Source of the DNA: Bacteroidota bacterium
GTDB lineage: Bacteria; Bacteroidota; Bacteroidia; Bacteroidales; F082
DNA length: 64,000 nt
Assembly (NCBI GenBank): GCA_016715945.1
Contig: JADJXJ010000001.1
Span: forward strand, 620,001-684,000
Direction of reading: 5' to 3'
The translations under genes and the position numbers were made by a program. Shown here piece by piece: positions 1 through 10,085 of this stretch (position 1 is its first letter; each line of letters starts with the position of its first letter). Under the pieces are notes generated by a model. That model was given only the letters and a program-made list of their open reading frames with translations, did no database searches and was not told the DNA's origin.

Positions 1-666
1 CAGGTCGGTTTGCCCGTAATGGTAGGGATAGACCACCTTGGGATTAACCTTTTGCACTGCATCGGCCAGCATTTCCGGGCTCATGGTAAAAGGTAGGTTG
101 ACGGGCAGGAAGGCGACATCAATTTTTCCGAGTTGGGTCATTTCGGGGATGTTTTCGGTGTCGCCAGCCACATAGATGCGTTTGCCGCCCATGTTCAGAA
201 TGTAGCCATTGCCTTCACCTTTGGGGTGATATGGGGTGCCATCGTTGCGCATGTGTTGGATGTTGTATGCGGCAACAGCCTCTATTTCAATATCATTCCA
301 CTCTGTGCGCTGGTTGTTCGATATTGTTTCGTAAGCTACATCCGGCACAAAAAATTTCAGACAAACCGGCGCAACGATCATATAGGTATCCGGCCTGGTG
401 ATGGGACGAAGGGCGGCGGTATCCAGATGGTCGCGGTGGTGGTGGGTAAGCAGGATAAGGTCGGCCTTGGGCAAAGTCTGGTAATCGGCTACCCTGCTCC
501 AGGGATCAATATGTATGACTTTGTCGTGCCATGTGAGGTAAAGCGAGGCATGTCCTACAAAATGAATGTGTACTTCGCCTTCGGTGGTGTGGAGGATGTC
601 CTGCGATTTTAGTGGCGTGAACAACATGGTGAATGCAAAAGCAAAAACTAAAGGTTTCATTTTCAT
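1..666 (-). CDS. MBL-fold metal-dependent hydrolase, secreted (partial, 3' end outside window)
   Basis: The reading frame is open from ATG at 666 to the window edge (222 codons seen). The N-terminus MKMKPLVFAFAFTMLF is a signal peptide, followed by LKSQD as a likely cleavage region, so the enzyme probably acts in the periplasm. The metallo-beta-lactamase metal-binding motif THHHRDHLD (HxHxDH) is present at about residues 73-81, and AGDTE further on supplies the later metal-ligand Asp. The fold and the short spacing fit the UPF0173/UlaG-like branch of zinc hydrolases, whose substrates are varied; the substrate here cannot be assigned. ATG at 660 is an alternative start. A terminator at 693-726 separates it from the upstream glycogen operon on the same strand, so it is probably transcribed on its own. 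Confidence 0.85.
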   Translation of the reverse strand, partial: MKMKPLVFAFAFTMLFTPLKSQDILHTTEGEVHIHFVGHASLYLTWHDKVIHIDPWSRVADYQTLPKADLILLTHHHRDHLDTAALRPITRPDTYMIVAPVCLKFFVPDVAYETISNNQRTEWNDIEIEAVAAYNIQHMRNDGTPYHPKGEGNGYILNMGGKRIYVAGDTENIPEMTQLGKIDVAFLPVNLPFTMSPEMLADAVQKVNPKVVYPYHYGQTDL

Positions 667-692
667 TTCTTTGGCTGCAAAACAAATAAAAA

Positions 693-726
693 AACCACAA
701 TGTTCGCCTGGGCTTGCATTGTGGTT
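693..726 (-). terminator. Rho-independent terminator of the glycogen operon
   Basis: A perfect 10-bp stem (AACCACAATG at 693-702 with CATTGTGGTT at 717-726) with a 14-base loop. On the minus strand it is followed by a run of seven T. It lies 22 bases past the stop of the GT3-GT35 gene. Confidence 0.85.
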
Positions 727-748
727 CGATTTGATCAGTTAACGGGAC

Positions 749-3700
749 TCAGATCCATTTCACCAGTGGGAAGTCCTGGCGATGTGGCAATTCCGGGTGG
801 TTGGGATAGATACGGAAGGTGTAGTCGTACACCCCTGCGCGGTAAATAGGCACATTAATATGGTATTGTACCCAGTTGTCGCCCTCGGCCACGAGGTTCA
901 TTTTTTCCACAAAGATGATTTCGTTGATTTTGTCGTGCAACTTGCGTCCGAAGAGCAGCTCGATGCCCACCTCGCCTGGTTGGAGTCCGGGGGTTTTGAG
1001 GGTGATTTCGGCCACGAAATTTTCGCCGAAGTTGAGGGGGCGCACGGTGGGGTCCGGAATTTTTATCGAGCTGATTTCGATGTTGTTCCATGCCTCGCTC
1101 ACCTTCTTTTTCCAGGCAGCCATGTGTTGCGCAAGTTCGAAGTCGTGGGCATTGATGGCCTTTGCGCGGGCAATCAGTTTGTTGTAGAATTTGGCGTAGT
1201 AATCCTCAAGCATGCGCTTCATGGTGTAGTGGGGGGCAATCATGGCCAGGTTGTTCTGGATGAACTTCACCCAGCGCTCGGGGATGCCTTGTGCGTTGCG
1301 GTCGTAATAGGCCGGGATGATCTCGTTTTCGAGCAGGTTATAAATGGTTTCTGCATCCAGCTCGTCCTGAAACTGCTGGTTTTCGTAAGTGCGTTTTTCC
1401 TGGATAGCCCATCCGGCATTGGGCTTGTAGCCTTCGGCCCACCAGCCGTCGAGCACCGAGAAGTTGAGCACGCCGTTCATCACCGCTTTCTCACCGCTGG
1501 TTCCCGAAGCTTCCATCGGTCTGGTGGGGGTATTGAGCCAGATGTCGCAGCTGCTGGTCAGCCGTTTGCCGAGTTCCATGTCGTAATTTTCGATGAACAA
1601 TACTTTGCCGGTGAACTGGGGCATGCGCGACACTTCGATGATGCGTTTGATCAGGTCCTGGCCTGCACCGTCGCGGGGGTGGGCTTTGCCGGCATACACA
1701 AAGATGACCGGCCGGTCGGCACGATTGACGATTTCGGCAAGCCGTTCGAGGTTGTGAAACAGCAGATGGGCACGTTTGTAAGTGGCAAAACGACGGGCAA
1801 AGCCGATGATCAGGGCTTTGTCGTTGATGGTTTCCAGGGTTCTGAGGATAAGCTTGGGGCTTTCCTGCCGGCGGGTGAGCTCGTTTTTGAGCCTGTATTT
1901 AAGGTAGGTGGTCAGGTCGCTTTTAAGCTGTTGCCTGATTTGCCAGATGTCTTCGGCAGGAAGGTTGTAGATGTTTTGCCATAGCTCGGGGCGGTGCTGG
2001 TTGGCTTCGAAGTCTTCGGGGAAGTTCGATTTGTAGAGTTTCTGGAAGTTGGGGTCGGTCCAGGTGAAGTAGTGTACTCCATTGGTAACATGGCCGATAT
2101 GCAGTTCGTTGGCAAAGTAGCCCGGATACAGCTCCTGGAACATTTCGCGCGAAACCCTGCCGTGGATCTGGCTCACACCATTCACTTCCTGGCTCAGGTT
2201 AGTGGCCAGCACACTCATCGAGAATTTTTGTCCCGCTTCGTTGGGCCTGAACTTGCCCAGGTTTACGAAGTCGTCCCAGCTGATGCCCAGTCGTTCGGGG
2301 TAGTGTGGCATATAGGTACGCAGCAGGTCTTCGTCAAAGTTGTCGTGTCCGGCCGGCACGGGGGTATGTGTGGTAAACAGGGTGGAGGCCCGGACGATTT
2401 CTTTGGCCACATCAAAGCTCACCTGATGGTCTTTGATGATCATGCGCAGGCGCTCGAGGCCGATGAATGCTGAGTGTCCTTCGTTGCTGTGGTAGATAAG
2501 CGGATTGATGCCGATTTTGCGCAGCAGGCGGATGCCACCGATGCCAAGCACCATTTCCTGTTTGAAACGCATCTCATTGTCGCCGCCATAAAGCTGGTGG
2601 GTGATGCTGCGGTCGTCGGCATTGTTTTCTTCGATATCGGTATCGAGCAGGTAGAGCGACACGCGACCCACAGGCACCCGCCAGGCCTTGGCGGTGAGGT
2701 TGCGGCCAGGGAGGGCAATCGAGACCATCACCCAGTTGCCTTCTTCATCGCGCACAGGCTCAAGGGGCAGGTGGGTAAACTTCTGCGGTATGTATTGTGC
2801 CACCTGATTACCCACCGGGGCTATTTCCTGCTGGAAGTAGCCATAGCGGTACAGCAGACCCACACCAATGATGTTGGCCCGCGAGTCGCTGGCCTCTTTC
2901 AGGTAGTCGCCGGCGAGCACGCCCAGACCTCCGGAATAGATCTTCAGGCTTTTATGCAAGCCAAACTCCATGCTGAAGTAGGCGATGGGTTCGGAGCGCT
3001 CAAGGGGCTGATCCATATATGCCTTGAACTGGGCATATACCTTATTTAACCTTGCAATGAATTCGGGATTGTTTTCCAGTGCATCCATCTGTTTGGCACT
3101 CAGGCTTTCCATCATCGGGATGGGGTTGTGGTCGGCTTCTTCCCATTTTTTCGGGTCGATCGACTCGAAGAGGGCCGTGGCCTCGTAGTTCCACGACCAC
3201 CAGAGGTTTTGGGCAATCTCGTGAAGTTTCTGGAGCTCTCGGGTGTAAACAGGCTGGATCAGAACTTTTTTCCAGGTAGGTTGATCTTGTTTTTCCAATG
3301 TAAATGGTCTTAAGGTTTCTACAAATTTTCGTGATTCGAATACCACCGCACGTTTTTCGAGTTTGGTCAGCGCATGGTTCCAGGCTTGCTGATAGTTGAC
3401 AATCAGGTCGTTCCATAAAAGTTTGCCTGCAATGGCCTGGGCTTCGGTGCTGGGTATTTCGTTGCTTTCGCGCTGCTGTTCGGCATAGCGGCGGATGAGC
3501 GCAGCTATTTGTTCGAACACTTCGGTGGTGTTGTCTTCGTTGCGGTCGATCACATGCACGGCACGTCCGTCGAGGCCGGCACCGCGCACCCACAGGCCAA
3601 AACCTGCCAGACTGGTGGTGATGGTGGGCACGCCAAAACTGATGCTTTCGAGCGGTGTGTATCCCCAGGGTTCATAGTATGAGGGGAATACGGTCAGGTC

Positions 3701-4975
3701 CATGCCCGAAAGAAAATCGTAATAACTGAGGTTGAATATTTTGTCATCACCATTCAGGTACACGGGCACAAAGATCAGATGCACGCCGCTGGCGTTTTGC
3801 TGATGCATGCCCAGCTGCTGAATGGTCTGAAGCACAGGGTCGTGGTCATGGTCGGGGATAAAATGGGTGACAAACTGCTGACCCTGGATGCCGGTACAAT
3901 CAGGATTTTCGAGGCAATCGCGCAATTCGTGCACCGGGCCGCTGTGGTTGGCCGGCACGGCAATGATGCCCACCACAGGACGTTGTAAACCACCATGATT
4001 CTGCAGGCTGTTCAGGGCCTGGATAAACAGGTCGATACCCTTGTTCTTGAATTCGTACCTGCCGCTGTTCAGCACCAGCAGCGTGTCTTCGGGCAATGTG
4101 GAGCCAGCAAGCAGCGAGGCCACCTTGAGAATTTTCTTCCTGCTGGCGATGCGTCGGGTGCGGAGTCTGGCCTGATCGCCGGCAATCATGTCATCGAAGC
4201 CGTTGATGGTCAGCACATCTGGTTTGCGTCCCAGAAACTGTTCACACTCCCGTGCTGTGATTTCGCTCACTGTGGTGAAAGCGTCTGCATGCTTGGCCGA
4301 AAGGCTTTCGAGCGATTGTTGCGAGGTGATGCCAAATCGTGTGGCTGTGGCCGAGGGCTGGTAATCGGTCAGATTGCGATAGAGCGGAAGCCCGTTCGAT
4401 GAGATGCAACGTCCGAGAAATGTGGCATGCGTGGTGAATACCGTGGCCAGCTGAGGCAGATTCTGCTTGAGATACAGCACTCCGACGCCGGTCATCCACT
4501 CGTGAAAATGTGCCACCGCCTTGTCGTTGCCCGGAATGAAATTGAGGTAAAAACTCTCAATAACCTTACCGGCGGCATAGCCAAACATGGCAGGTTCGAT
4601 ATAGTCCCACTGACCATGCAACGAATCGAGCTGGTAAGTTTCCCAGAATTTGGCAAAGATGTCGTTCTTACTGCCGAAAAATGTCGTAAAGTCGATCAGG
4701 ATGGCAACGGGTCGGCTGGGGATATTCCACCGGCCCACGCGAAAACGAAGTCCATCGGCAGCAGCCTTTTTTCTCCATTCGGCAAAAAGCGTCGGGTCTT
4801 CGATGAATAAGGGGTGTTTTTTGGTGCGTTTCCAAACGTCGGGACCAATCGTGATATAATGATCTCCAAACATCTGGCGGGTGAGCCGGGCCTTGCTCGA
4901 CAGTACGGTGTAGATGCCACCGACCATATTGCAAACTTCCCAACTGACCTCAAAGAGGTATTCGGGTTTTTTCAT
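749..4975 (-). CDS. glgP: Glycogen synthase (GT3-like) / alpha-glucan phosphorylase (GT35) fusion
   Basis: A 1408-residue bifunctional protein. Residues 1-560 resemble eukaryotic-type GT3 glycogen synthase: the N-terminal EVSWEVCNMVGGIYTV loop, and PSYYEPWGYTPLESISFG at about 431-448 with the paired glutamates of retaining GT-B enzymes. From about residue 575 (ELQKLHEIAQNLWWSWN) it is an alpha-glucan phosphorylase of the short TIGR02094 type. The segment SGTSGEKAVMNGVLNFSVLDGW contains the expected PLP-binding lysine, here in GEKAVMNG rather than the usual G-K-A arrangement. The two halves would extend and phosphorolyse alpha-1,4-glucan in the cytoplasm. Such fusions occur in Bacteroidota. 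It is the last gene of the operon, 57 bases after the GH57 gene, and is followed by a strong terminator. ATG at 4975 aligns with the family N-terminus. Confidence 0.9.
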   Translation of the reverse strand: MKKPEYLFEVSWEVCNMVGGIYTVLSSKARLTRQMFGDHYITIGPDVWKRTKKHPLFIEDPTLFAEWRKKAAADGLRFRVGRWNIPSRPVAILIDFTTFFGSKNDIFAKFWETYQLDSLHGQWDYIEPAMFGYAAGKVIESFYLNFIPGNDKAVAHFHEWMTGVGVLYLKQNLPQLATVFTTHATFLGRCISSNGLPLYRNLTDYQPSATATRFGITSQQSLESLSAKHADAFTTVSEITARECEQFLGRKPDVLTINGFDDMIAGDQARLRTRRIASRKKILKVASLLAGSTLPEDTLLVLNSGRYEFKNKGIDLFIQALNSLQNHGGLQRPVVGIIAVPANHSGPVHELRDCLENPDCTGIQGQQFVTHFIPDHDHDPVLQTIQQLGMHQQNASGVHLIFVPVYLNGDDKIFNLSYYDFLSGMDLTVFPSYYEPWGYTPLESISFGVPTITTSLAGFGLWVRGAGLDGRAVHVIDRNEDNTTEVFEQIAALIRRYAEQQRESNEIPSTEAQAIAGKLLWNDLIVNYQQAWNHALTKLEKRAVVFESRKFVETLRPFTLEKQDQPTWKKVLIQPVYTRELQKLHEIAQNLWWSWNYEATALFESIDPKKWEEADHNPIPMMESLSAKQMDALENNPEFIARLNKVYAQFKAYMDQPLERSEPIAYFSMEFGLHKSLKIYSGGLGVLAGDYLKEASDSRANIIGVGLLYRYGYFQQEIAPVGNQVAQYIPQKFTHLPLEPVRDEEGNWVMVSIALPGRNLTAKAWRVPVGRVSLYLLDTDIEENNADDRSITHQLYGGDNEMRFKQEMVLGIGGIRLLRKIGINPLIYHSNEGHSAFIGLERLRMIIKDHQVSFDVAKEIVRASTLFTTHTPVPAGHDNFDEDLLRTYMPHYPERLGISWDDFVNLGKFRPNEAGQKFSMSVLATNLSQEVNGVSQIHGRVSREMFQELYPGYFANELHIGHVTNGVHYFTWTDPNFQKLYKSNFPEDFEANQHRPELWQNIYNLPAEDIWQIRQQLKSDLTTYLKYRLKNELTRRQESPKLILRTLETINDKALIIGFARRFATYKRAHLLFHNLERLAEIVNRADRPVIFVYAGKAHPRDGAGQDLIKRIIEVSRMPQFTGKVLFIENYDMELGKRLTSSCDIWLNTPTRPMEASGTSGEKAVMNGVLNFSVLDGWWAEGYKPNAGWAIQEKRTYENQQFQDELDAETIYNLLENEIIPAYYDRNAQGIPERWVKFIQNNLAMIAPHYTMKRMLEDYYAKFYNKLIARAKAINAHDFELAQHMAAWKKKVSEAWNNIEISSIKIPDPTVRPLNFGENFVAEITLKTPGLQPGEVGIELLFGRKLHDKINEIIFVEKMNLVAEGDNWVQYHINVPIYRAGVYDYTFRIYPNHPELPHRQDFPLVKWI

Positions 4976-5032
4976 AGCGAAATGGATGTTTTCCTTGGTT
5001 AACAGGAGGGGAGGGGGTGCAGCTTTGCGGGC

Positions 5033-6625
5033 TTATCCCAGGAACTCCTTCATTTTTTCTTCCACCTTTTTACGGGCCTCCTTCATGCGTGTCTTGCTCA
5101 CTTTGCCGGCCTTTGCCCTGGCTTCCTCGAAAGCTTCCCGGGCTTTTTTCGACATATTGGGCAACACCTTGCTCACCAGCTCCTCACCGGCCTGGTTCAG
5201 GGCTGCAACGAGGTCGTCGGCTTCGAGTTCTTTAACCAGTTTTTTGATTTTAGCATCCGACATTTTGGCAAGGTCTTCAAGTACCGGCTTGATTTCCTGC
5301 TCTTTACGACGTACGCTGTCTTCGATCTGCCGGGCAGCCTTTTTCACCTGTGTGATGGCCGATTTTCCCAAAGCAGCGCCAAGGCTGAGCAGGGCTTCGC
5401 CGGTTTGACGCAGCTCTTCTTCGGGCGAAGAGGTATGGGGTACGGCTTCGTTGACACGGATGGTGAAATCGGCCAGCACATTCATATAATTGATGTAGGC
5501 CTCATAGGGCGAGGGGTAGTGGTTGAAATATTTGTGTACCACCCCGTCGGAGAACCATTTTGTGCACATATAATAAAAGTGATCCGAGGCCTGCAGGTAT
5601 TGCCAGTCGCGAATCAGGGCTTCGTCCTGCGAGGCCCGTACCTTTGGCGCAAGTTCATACAGACGTGCAAAGGCTTCGTCCTGCATATTGTTGCCCAGCC
5701 AGGCGGTGATGTCGCGCTCTTCGTCGGCCCACGAGATGGGGTAGGGCACGTGGATGGCGCCCACGGGCTGTAGCTTTTCGCCCAGTTCGGTAGGCGTAGC
5801 AAACTGATATTGAGTGCCTTCGAGTATGGCTGCTGGTAATTTTTTCATGAAATCGAAGATGCCTGTGGCAGCCCACTGGTGTTCGCCAAAGGTTTCGTAG
5901 TCCATAAAGATGTTCACAACCTCCTCTTTCTCGTTCAGGTTGTTGAGCCAGCCGGCAAATTTTTCGGCGGTCAATGGCCAGTCGGCCCAGCTTTGCATGC
6001 CAAAGCGGAAAGCAATGTCGTCGCTCAGCCTGAAGTTGCGCAACAACACCTTTAGTTTTGGGTTGATGGCATTGGCGTACATGTAGTTTGGACTTTTCCA
6101 GCCCAGCACATGTTTTGCGCCTTCGGTGAGCATCACCTTATAGCCCATTTCGGCCACATCGGCTCCGATCTGGTCGCTGTATATCAGCTCGGTATTTCGG
6201 AAGGCGGTGGGGGTGATGCCGAAGGTGTCCTGAATTTTCCGGGTATGCAGCGCCACCTGCCTGATGAACTCTTCCTTATCGCGCAGCGAACTCAGGGAGT
6301 GGGCGTAGGTTTCGGCCAGGATTTCCACCTGACCCGTAGCCACCAGCTTGCGGAAACTCTCAAGCACCTCGGGCGCATAAAGTTCCATCTGCTCGATGGC
6401 CAGACCGGAAATCGAAAAACTAACCTTGAATTTGCTCCCCAATGTCTTTATCTGATCGAGCAGGATGCTGTTCATGGGCAGGTAGCACTTTTCGGCTATC
6501 CGTCGCATGATCATCCGGTTGAAGTATTCATCGTAGTAGTAGTGGTTTTTGCCGATGTCGAAAAACCTGTAGGTTCTCAACCTGAATGGCTGATGCACCT
6601 GAAAGTAAAAACAAACTGATTTCAT
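5033..6625 (-). CDS. GH57 family glycoside hydrolase (alpha-amylase-like)
   Basis: A 530-residue cytoplasmic protein. The start FYFQVHQPFRL is the GH57 QVHQP signature. AFRNTELIYSD (about residues 142-152) contains the putative nucleophile Glu and MDYETFGEHQW (about 242-252) the acid/base Asp. From about residue 400 a highly charged helical tail (many K, E and R) extends beyond the barrel and may be a coiled coil or a partner-binding region. In related operons GH57 proteins act as alpha-amylase or 4-alpha-glucanotransferase on glycogen; which one applies here is not decided by sequence. It sits between the GT4 gene (33 bases upstream) and the GT3-GT35 fusion, which supports a glycogen role. 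Confidence 0.88.
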   Translation of the reverse strand: MKSVCFYFQVHQPFRLRTYRFFDIGKNHYYYDEYFNRMIMRRIAEKCYLPMNSILLDQIKTLGSKFKVSFSISGLAIEQMELYAPEVLESFRKLVATGQVEILAETYAHSLSSLRDKEEFIRQVALHTRKIQDTFGITPTAFRNTELIYSDQIGADVAEMGYKVMLTEGAKHVLGWKSPNYMYANAINPKLKVLLRNFRLSDDIAFRFGMQSWADWPLTAEKFAGWLNNLNEKEEVVNIFMDYETFGEHQWAATGIFDFMKKLPAAILEGTQYQFATPTELGEKLQPVGAIHVPYPISWADEERDITAWLGNNMQDEAFARLYELAPKVRASQDEALIRDWQYLQASDHFYYMCTKWFSDGVVHKYFNHYPSPYEAYINYMNVLADFTIRVNEAVPHTSSPEEELRQTGEALLSLGAALGKSAITQVKKAARQIEDSVRRKEQEIKPVLEDLAKMSDAKIKKLVKELEADDLVAALNQAGEELVSKVLPNMSKKAREAFEEARAKAGKVSKTRMKEARKKVEEKMKEFLG

Positions 6626-6658
6626 AGGGTTTGTTTGTATAAGTTACCTGCCTGAGGG

Positions 6659-7963
6659 CTATTGTTTACTTTTTTTGGTTTCGTTGAGAACTTTCTCGTA
6701 AAGCTTCCTGATTTTTTCGGCTGCTTTGGTCCACTTGAGGTTGTCCACTTCTTCGCGGCCTTCCTTGATGAAAGTTTCCGACAGGGCATTGTAGTGGCAT
6801 AGGCCATAAATGGCATCGGCCATGCCGTCCACATCCCAGAAGTCAACCTTGAGGGCATGTTTGAGCACTTCGGCAACACCCGACTGCTTGGAAATGACCA
6901 CAGGCACGTTGCTGCGCATGGCTTCGAGAGGCACGATGCCAAAAGGTTCTGAAATAGAGGGCATTACGAACACATCTGTCATGGCAAAGAGCCGGTCCAC
7001 ATCATCGCCTTTCAAAAATCCTGTGAAATGAAACTTGTGCCCGATGCGTAACTGGGCTACGCGTTGCACCATTTTGTTGAGCAGGTCGCCGGTGCCCGCC
7101 ATAACGAAACGGACGTTGTTGTCGCGCTGGAGTATTTTGTATGCAGCTTCCACAAAGTATTCGGGGCCTTTCTGGAAAGTGATGCGTCCGAGGAAGGTGA
7201 CTACTTTTTCTTTTACCTGTTTTTCAGGCAGTTCCATTCCGGATTTGTCCACAGGTTCAACTGCATTGTGCACGGTAATGACTTTTTTGGGGTCGATTCC
7301 ATAGCGCTCAATAACGATGCGTCTGGTGAGGTTGCTCACGGTGATTACCAGATCGGCGGCTTCCATGCCACGCCGTTCAATGGCATACACTTCGGTGTTG
7401 ACGTTTTCGCCTGTGCGGTCAAATTCGGTGGCATGCATGTGCACTACCAGTGGTTTGCCGGTGGTTTCTTTGGCAGCTATGCCTGCGGGATAGGTGAGCC
7501 AGTCGTGGGCATGAATCAGGTCGAACTCATGCCTGGTGGCAATGGCCGAACCCACCAGGGCGTAGCGCGACACTTCCTCCATGAGGTTGGTGCCATACTT
7601 GCCCGAAAACTCAAATTTCTGAGAAAAGACAGGGCTGCGGAAGGTTTCGGTCACCTTGCGCTGTTCTTCCACCATGGTTTCGAACTGTTCCGGGCCGACA
7701 TATGGGATGATGTTTGAGCCAATCTCCATATATTGCACCCTTTCCCAGTATTCGCGGGTTTCTTCTTTGTCGATGTCAATGGTTACTTCGCTGGCGTTGA
7801 GCAGCCTCACAGCCTCCTGACTTTCGTCGCCATAGGCTTTGGGCACAACGAACAAAATCTCCACATCGTGTTTTGCCAGTCCTTTGGTCAGGCCGAAACA
7901 GGCAGTGCCGAGGCCACCGGTGATGTGGGGAGGAAATTCCCAACCAAACATCAATACTCTCAT
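6659..7963 (-). CDS. GT4 family glycosyltransferase (glycogen-synthase-like)
   Basis: 434 residues with a GT-B fold. The N-terminus MRVLMFGWEFPPHITGGLGT holds the GGLG donor-phosphate loop, HAHDWLTYPAG is the typical GT4/GT5 acceptor-side motif, and VMPSISEPFGIVPLEAM carries the E(x7)E pair that binds the nucleotide sugar. It probably transfers glucose from a nucleotide donor during glycogen or related alpha-glucan synthesis. The start ATG overlaps the stop of the debranching-enzyme gene by four bases (ATGA, 7960-7963), which implies translational coupling. Family members can have other donors, so the exact product is inferred from the operon. Confidence 0.88.
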   Translation of the reverse strand: MRVLMFGWEFPPHITGGLGTACFGLTKGLAKHDVEILFVVPKAYGDESQEAVRLLNASEVTIDIDKEETREYWERVQYMEIGSNIIPYVGPEQFETMVEEQRKVTETFRSPVFSQKFEFSGKYGTNLMEEVSRYALVGSAIATRHEFDLIHAHDWLTYPAGIAAKETTGKPLVVHMHATEFDRTGENVNTEVYAIERRGMEAADLVITVSNLTRRIVIERYGIDPKKVITVHNAVEPVDKSGMELPEKQVKEKVVTFLGRITFQKGPEYFVEAAYKILQRDNNVRFVMAGTGDLLNKMVQRVAQLRIGHKFHFTGFLKGDDVDRLFAMTDVFVMPSISEPFGIVPLEAMRSNVPVVISKQSGVAEVLKHALKVDFWDVDGMADAIYGLCHYNALSETFIKEGREEVDNLKWTKAAEKIRKLYEKVLNETKKSKQ

Positions 7964-9921
7964 AGCTTGGAATCCTGGGGTTTGAGTTGATCAATGAGTT
8001 GTTTTATCTGAATGAGGGCAGCAACACTCCACGCCTGCGAAATGGCGCCTCTTGCTTCGTGGGGCGGGTCGCCGTCGTACACTTCGGATATGCTTCCCAG
8101 TCCTGCTTCAAACATTGCAGGCTCGAAATTGTGATAGAGTTCCTTCACTAGCCTTAGTCCGGATCGTCCGTTCAGGCTGAGCCAGCCTTCGGCAAAAAAC
8201 AGGCTGAGCCAGGGAAATACGGTGCCATTGTGGTAGGCTTCGTCGCGTTCTTCCGGGCTGCCGGTGAGCATGCCTTTGTATCGGGGGTGTTCCGGACTCA
8301 GGGTGCGCAGCCCGCGTGGGGTGAGCAACTCGTTTTTTGCTTTGCGAAGCACGCTGTTCTTGATTTCGTCAGTCACCGGAGTATAGGGCAGCGATACGGC
8401 AATCACCATGTTTGGTCGCACGGTCCAGTCGGTCTGGCTTTCCCAGATGTGATCGGCAAGATAGGCGCGGCCGCTATCCCAAAACATTTCGGCAAAAGCC
8501 TGGGGAATGTTGTCGGCCAGCCCTTGCCAGTCGGCAACAAACTGATGGTCGCCCGAGGCATTGGCCAGTTCGATGGCAAAACGTATTGCATTGTACCAGA
8601 GCGCGTTAATTTCAACCGTATAGCCTGGTCGGGGGGTTACGGGCTTGCCTTTCACGTACACATCCATCCAGGTGAGGGCCATGGCCGGACTGCCTGCGCT
8701 GATGAGCCCTTTATCGTTCATAAACACCTGATAATCTGCGCCATTTCGGTAAGCCTCGAGAATGGTTTTCATCACAGGCCCATATTTTTTCCAGACTGGT
8801 TTGGTCTGACCGGTATGCTGCACATATTGCTGCAAAGCCCAGAAAAACCAGAGCGGCGTGTCGGCCGACTCATATTCGGGCTGGTTGTTGCGGTTGATAT
8901 TCGGGAAAAAAGGCCCGCGCATGCGCTCAACCATGCTGTCGATCACCTCGGTGAAAGTTTTCTGGTCATTGCGTGTGAGCAGCAGTCCAGGCGCAGCGAT
9001 AAAGGTATCGCGTCCCCAGCTTCCAAACCATGGAAAACCGGCAAGGATGGAGGTTTTTCCTTCCGTTTTCACAACGAACTGCTCTGCCGCGTTGATCAGG
9101 CAGTTCTCGAAGCTGTCGCGCGGTGTGCGTTTGCGCAGCTCTGTGGTGAACCTGCGCTTCATGTCGGAAGGGGCCATCGGCTCCAAGCCGGCCGATACAA
9201 TGATGGATTCGCCTTTGCGGATGGGCAACTCAAAGAATCCGGGCGAAAACAGGTCTTCGTTGTGCGGCAGTCCGAGCTCGGCATCCTTTACGTATTCCAC
9301 ATTGTAGTACCAATCCGGCACATGCACGTATTCGTTTTCGGCCGAGAGTTGCATGTACAGCCTCGAATAACCGTGGTACATCTGCCACGACACCCCATTG
9401 GTGCAGATCTGGGCGGAGGTGTTGGCATCGAGATTGGCCCTGGTGAGCTGGTGGATATTTCGAAATGCCAGAAAAGGCTTGAGCCTCAGTGTTGTAGGCG
9501 AATGTGCTTCGAGTAATGTATAACGGATAAGCAGCCTGGCCTCGTTATGGGCAAAAAGCATCTCTTTGCTCAAGATTACCCCACCCACACGATATATCAC
9601 CTGCGGGATGGGCTCGCCCACAAATTCGCGCAGGTATTTGTGCCCTTTGGGGTCGTGTATTCCGTTGGGATACATCCTCAAACCAAAGTTGAATGCTTCG
9701 TCGTGTTGGATCACTGTTTCGTCGATGGCCGACAACAGGAGATGGTTGTGATGATCGAGCTGAGGCTGAGGCACAACGAGCAATCCGTGGTACTTTCGTG
9801 TGTTGCAGCCGGCAATGGTGGTGGCCGAATAGGCCCCCGACCGGTTCGACCGGAGCAGCTCGCGGCTCAATGCAAACTCGAGATTGATCAGTTGTTGCTT
9901 ATTGAACGCAATATAGGTCAT
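7960..9921 (-). CDS. Glycogen debranching enzyme (amylo-alpha-1,6-glucosidase, GH133)
   Basis: 653 residues. The N-terminal domain (about 1-230) contains SNRSGAYSATTIAGCNTRKYHGLLV, typical of the bacterial GDE_N domain. The C-terminal (alpha/alpha)6 barrel includes FPWFGSWGRDTFIA and ends with ISEVYDGDPPHEARGAISQAW, which holds the usual catalytic acids. It hydrolyses alpha-1,6 branch points left by the phosphorylase. It is the first gene of the glycogen operon and has a clear promoter 31 bases upstream. No signal peptide is seen, so the substrate is internal glycogen. Confidence 0.93.
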   Translation of the reverse strand: MTYIAFNKQQLINLEFALSRELLRSNRSGAYSATTIAGCNTRKYHGLLVVPQPQLDHHNHLLLSAIDETVIQHDEAFNFGLRMYPNGIHDPKGHKYLREFVGEPIPQVIYRVGGVILSKEMLFAHNEARLLIRYTLLEAHSPTTLRLKPFLAFRNIHQLTRANLDANTSAQICTNGVSWQMYHGYSRLYMQLSAENEYVHVPDWYYNVEYVKDAELGLPHNEDLFSPGFFELPIRKGESIIVSAGLEPMAPSDMKRRFTTELRKRTPRDSFENCLINAAEQFVVKTEGKTSILAGFPWFGSWGRDTFIAAPGLLLTRNDQKTFTEVIDSMVERMRGPFFPNINRNNQPEYESADTPLWFFWALQQYVQHTGQTKPVWKKYGPVMKTILEAYRNGADYQVFMNDKGLISAGSPAMALTWMDVYVKGKPVTPRPGYTVEINALWYNAIRFAIELANASGDHQFVADWQGLADNIPQAFAEMFWDSGRAYLADHIWESQTDWTVRPNMVIAVSLPYTPVTDEIKNSVLRKAKNELLTPRGLRTLSPEHPRYKGMLTGSPEERDEAYHNGTVFPWLSLFFAEGWLSLNGRSGLRLVKELYHNFEPAMFEAGLGSISEVYDGDPPHEARGAISQAWSVAALIQIKQLIDQLKPQDSKL

Positions 9922-9951
9922 ATGCTGTGTTGGCTTTTGCGCTGTGGCTTA

Positions 9952-9983
9952 CAAAGGTAAACAGTTCGCATGTAATGGACAAA
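9952..9983 (-). promoter_or_regulatory. Bacteroidota sigma-ABfr-type promoter for the glycogen operon
   Basis: Read on the minus strand: TTTG (9983-9980), 20 bases, then TACCTTTG (9959-9952), an exact TAnnTTTG match. Transcription would start around 9945, about 25 bases before the debranching-enzyme ATG. Confidence 0.75.
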
Positions 9984-10085
9984 CAGCTTATTTCAACTGA
10001 AAATTATTATGTGTGGCATCCGACGCGTGTTTGTAGGAAACAGGAAAGATTAAAATGAGCACTGTTTCACGACAATTGATTCATC

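Noticed and set aside
782..1984. 400-codon open frame on the plus strand opposite the glycogen fusion gene
   Set aside because: Shadow of a GC-rich gene; no recognisable domain, rich in V, H and F as antisense frames here are.
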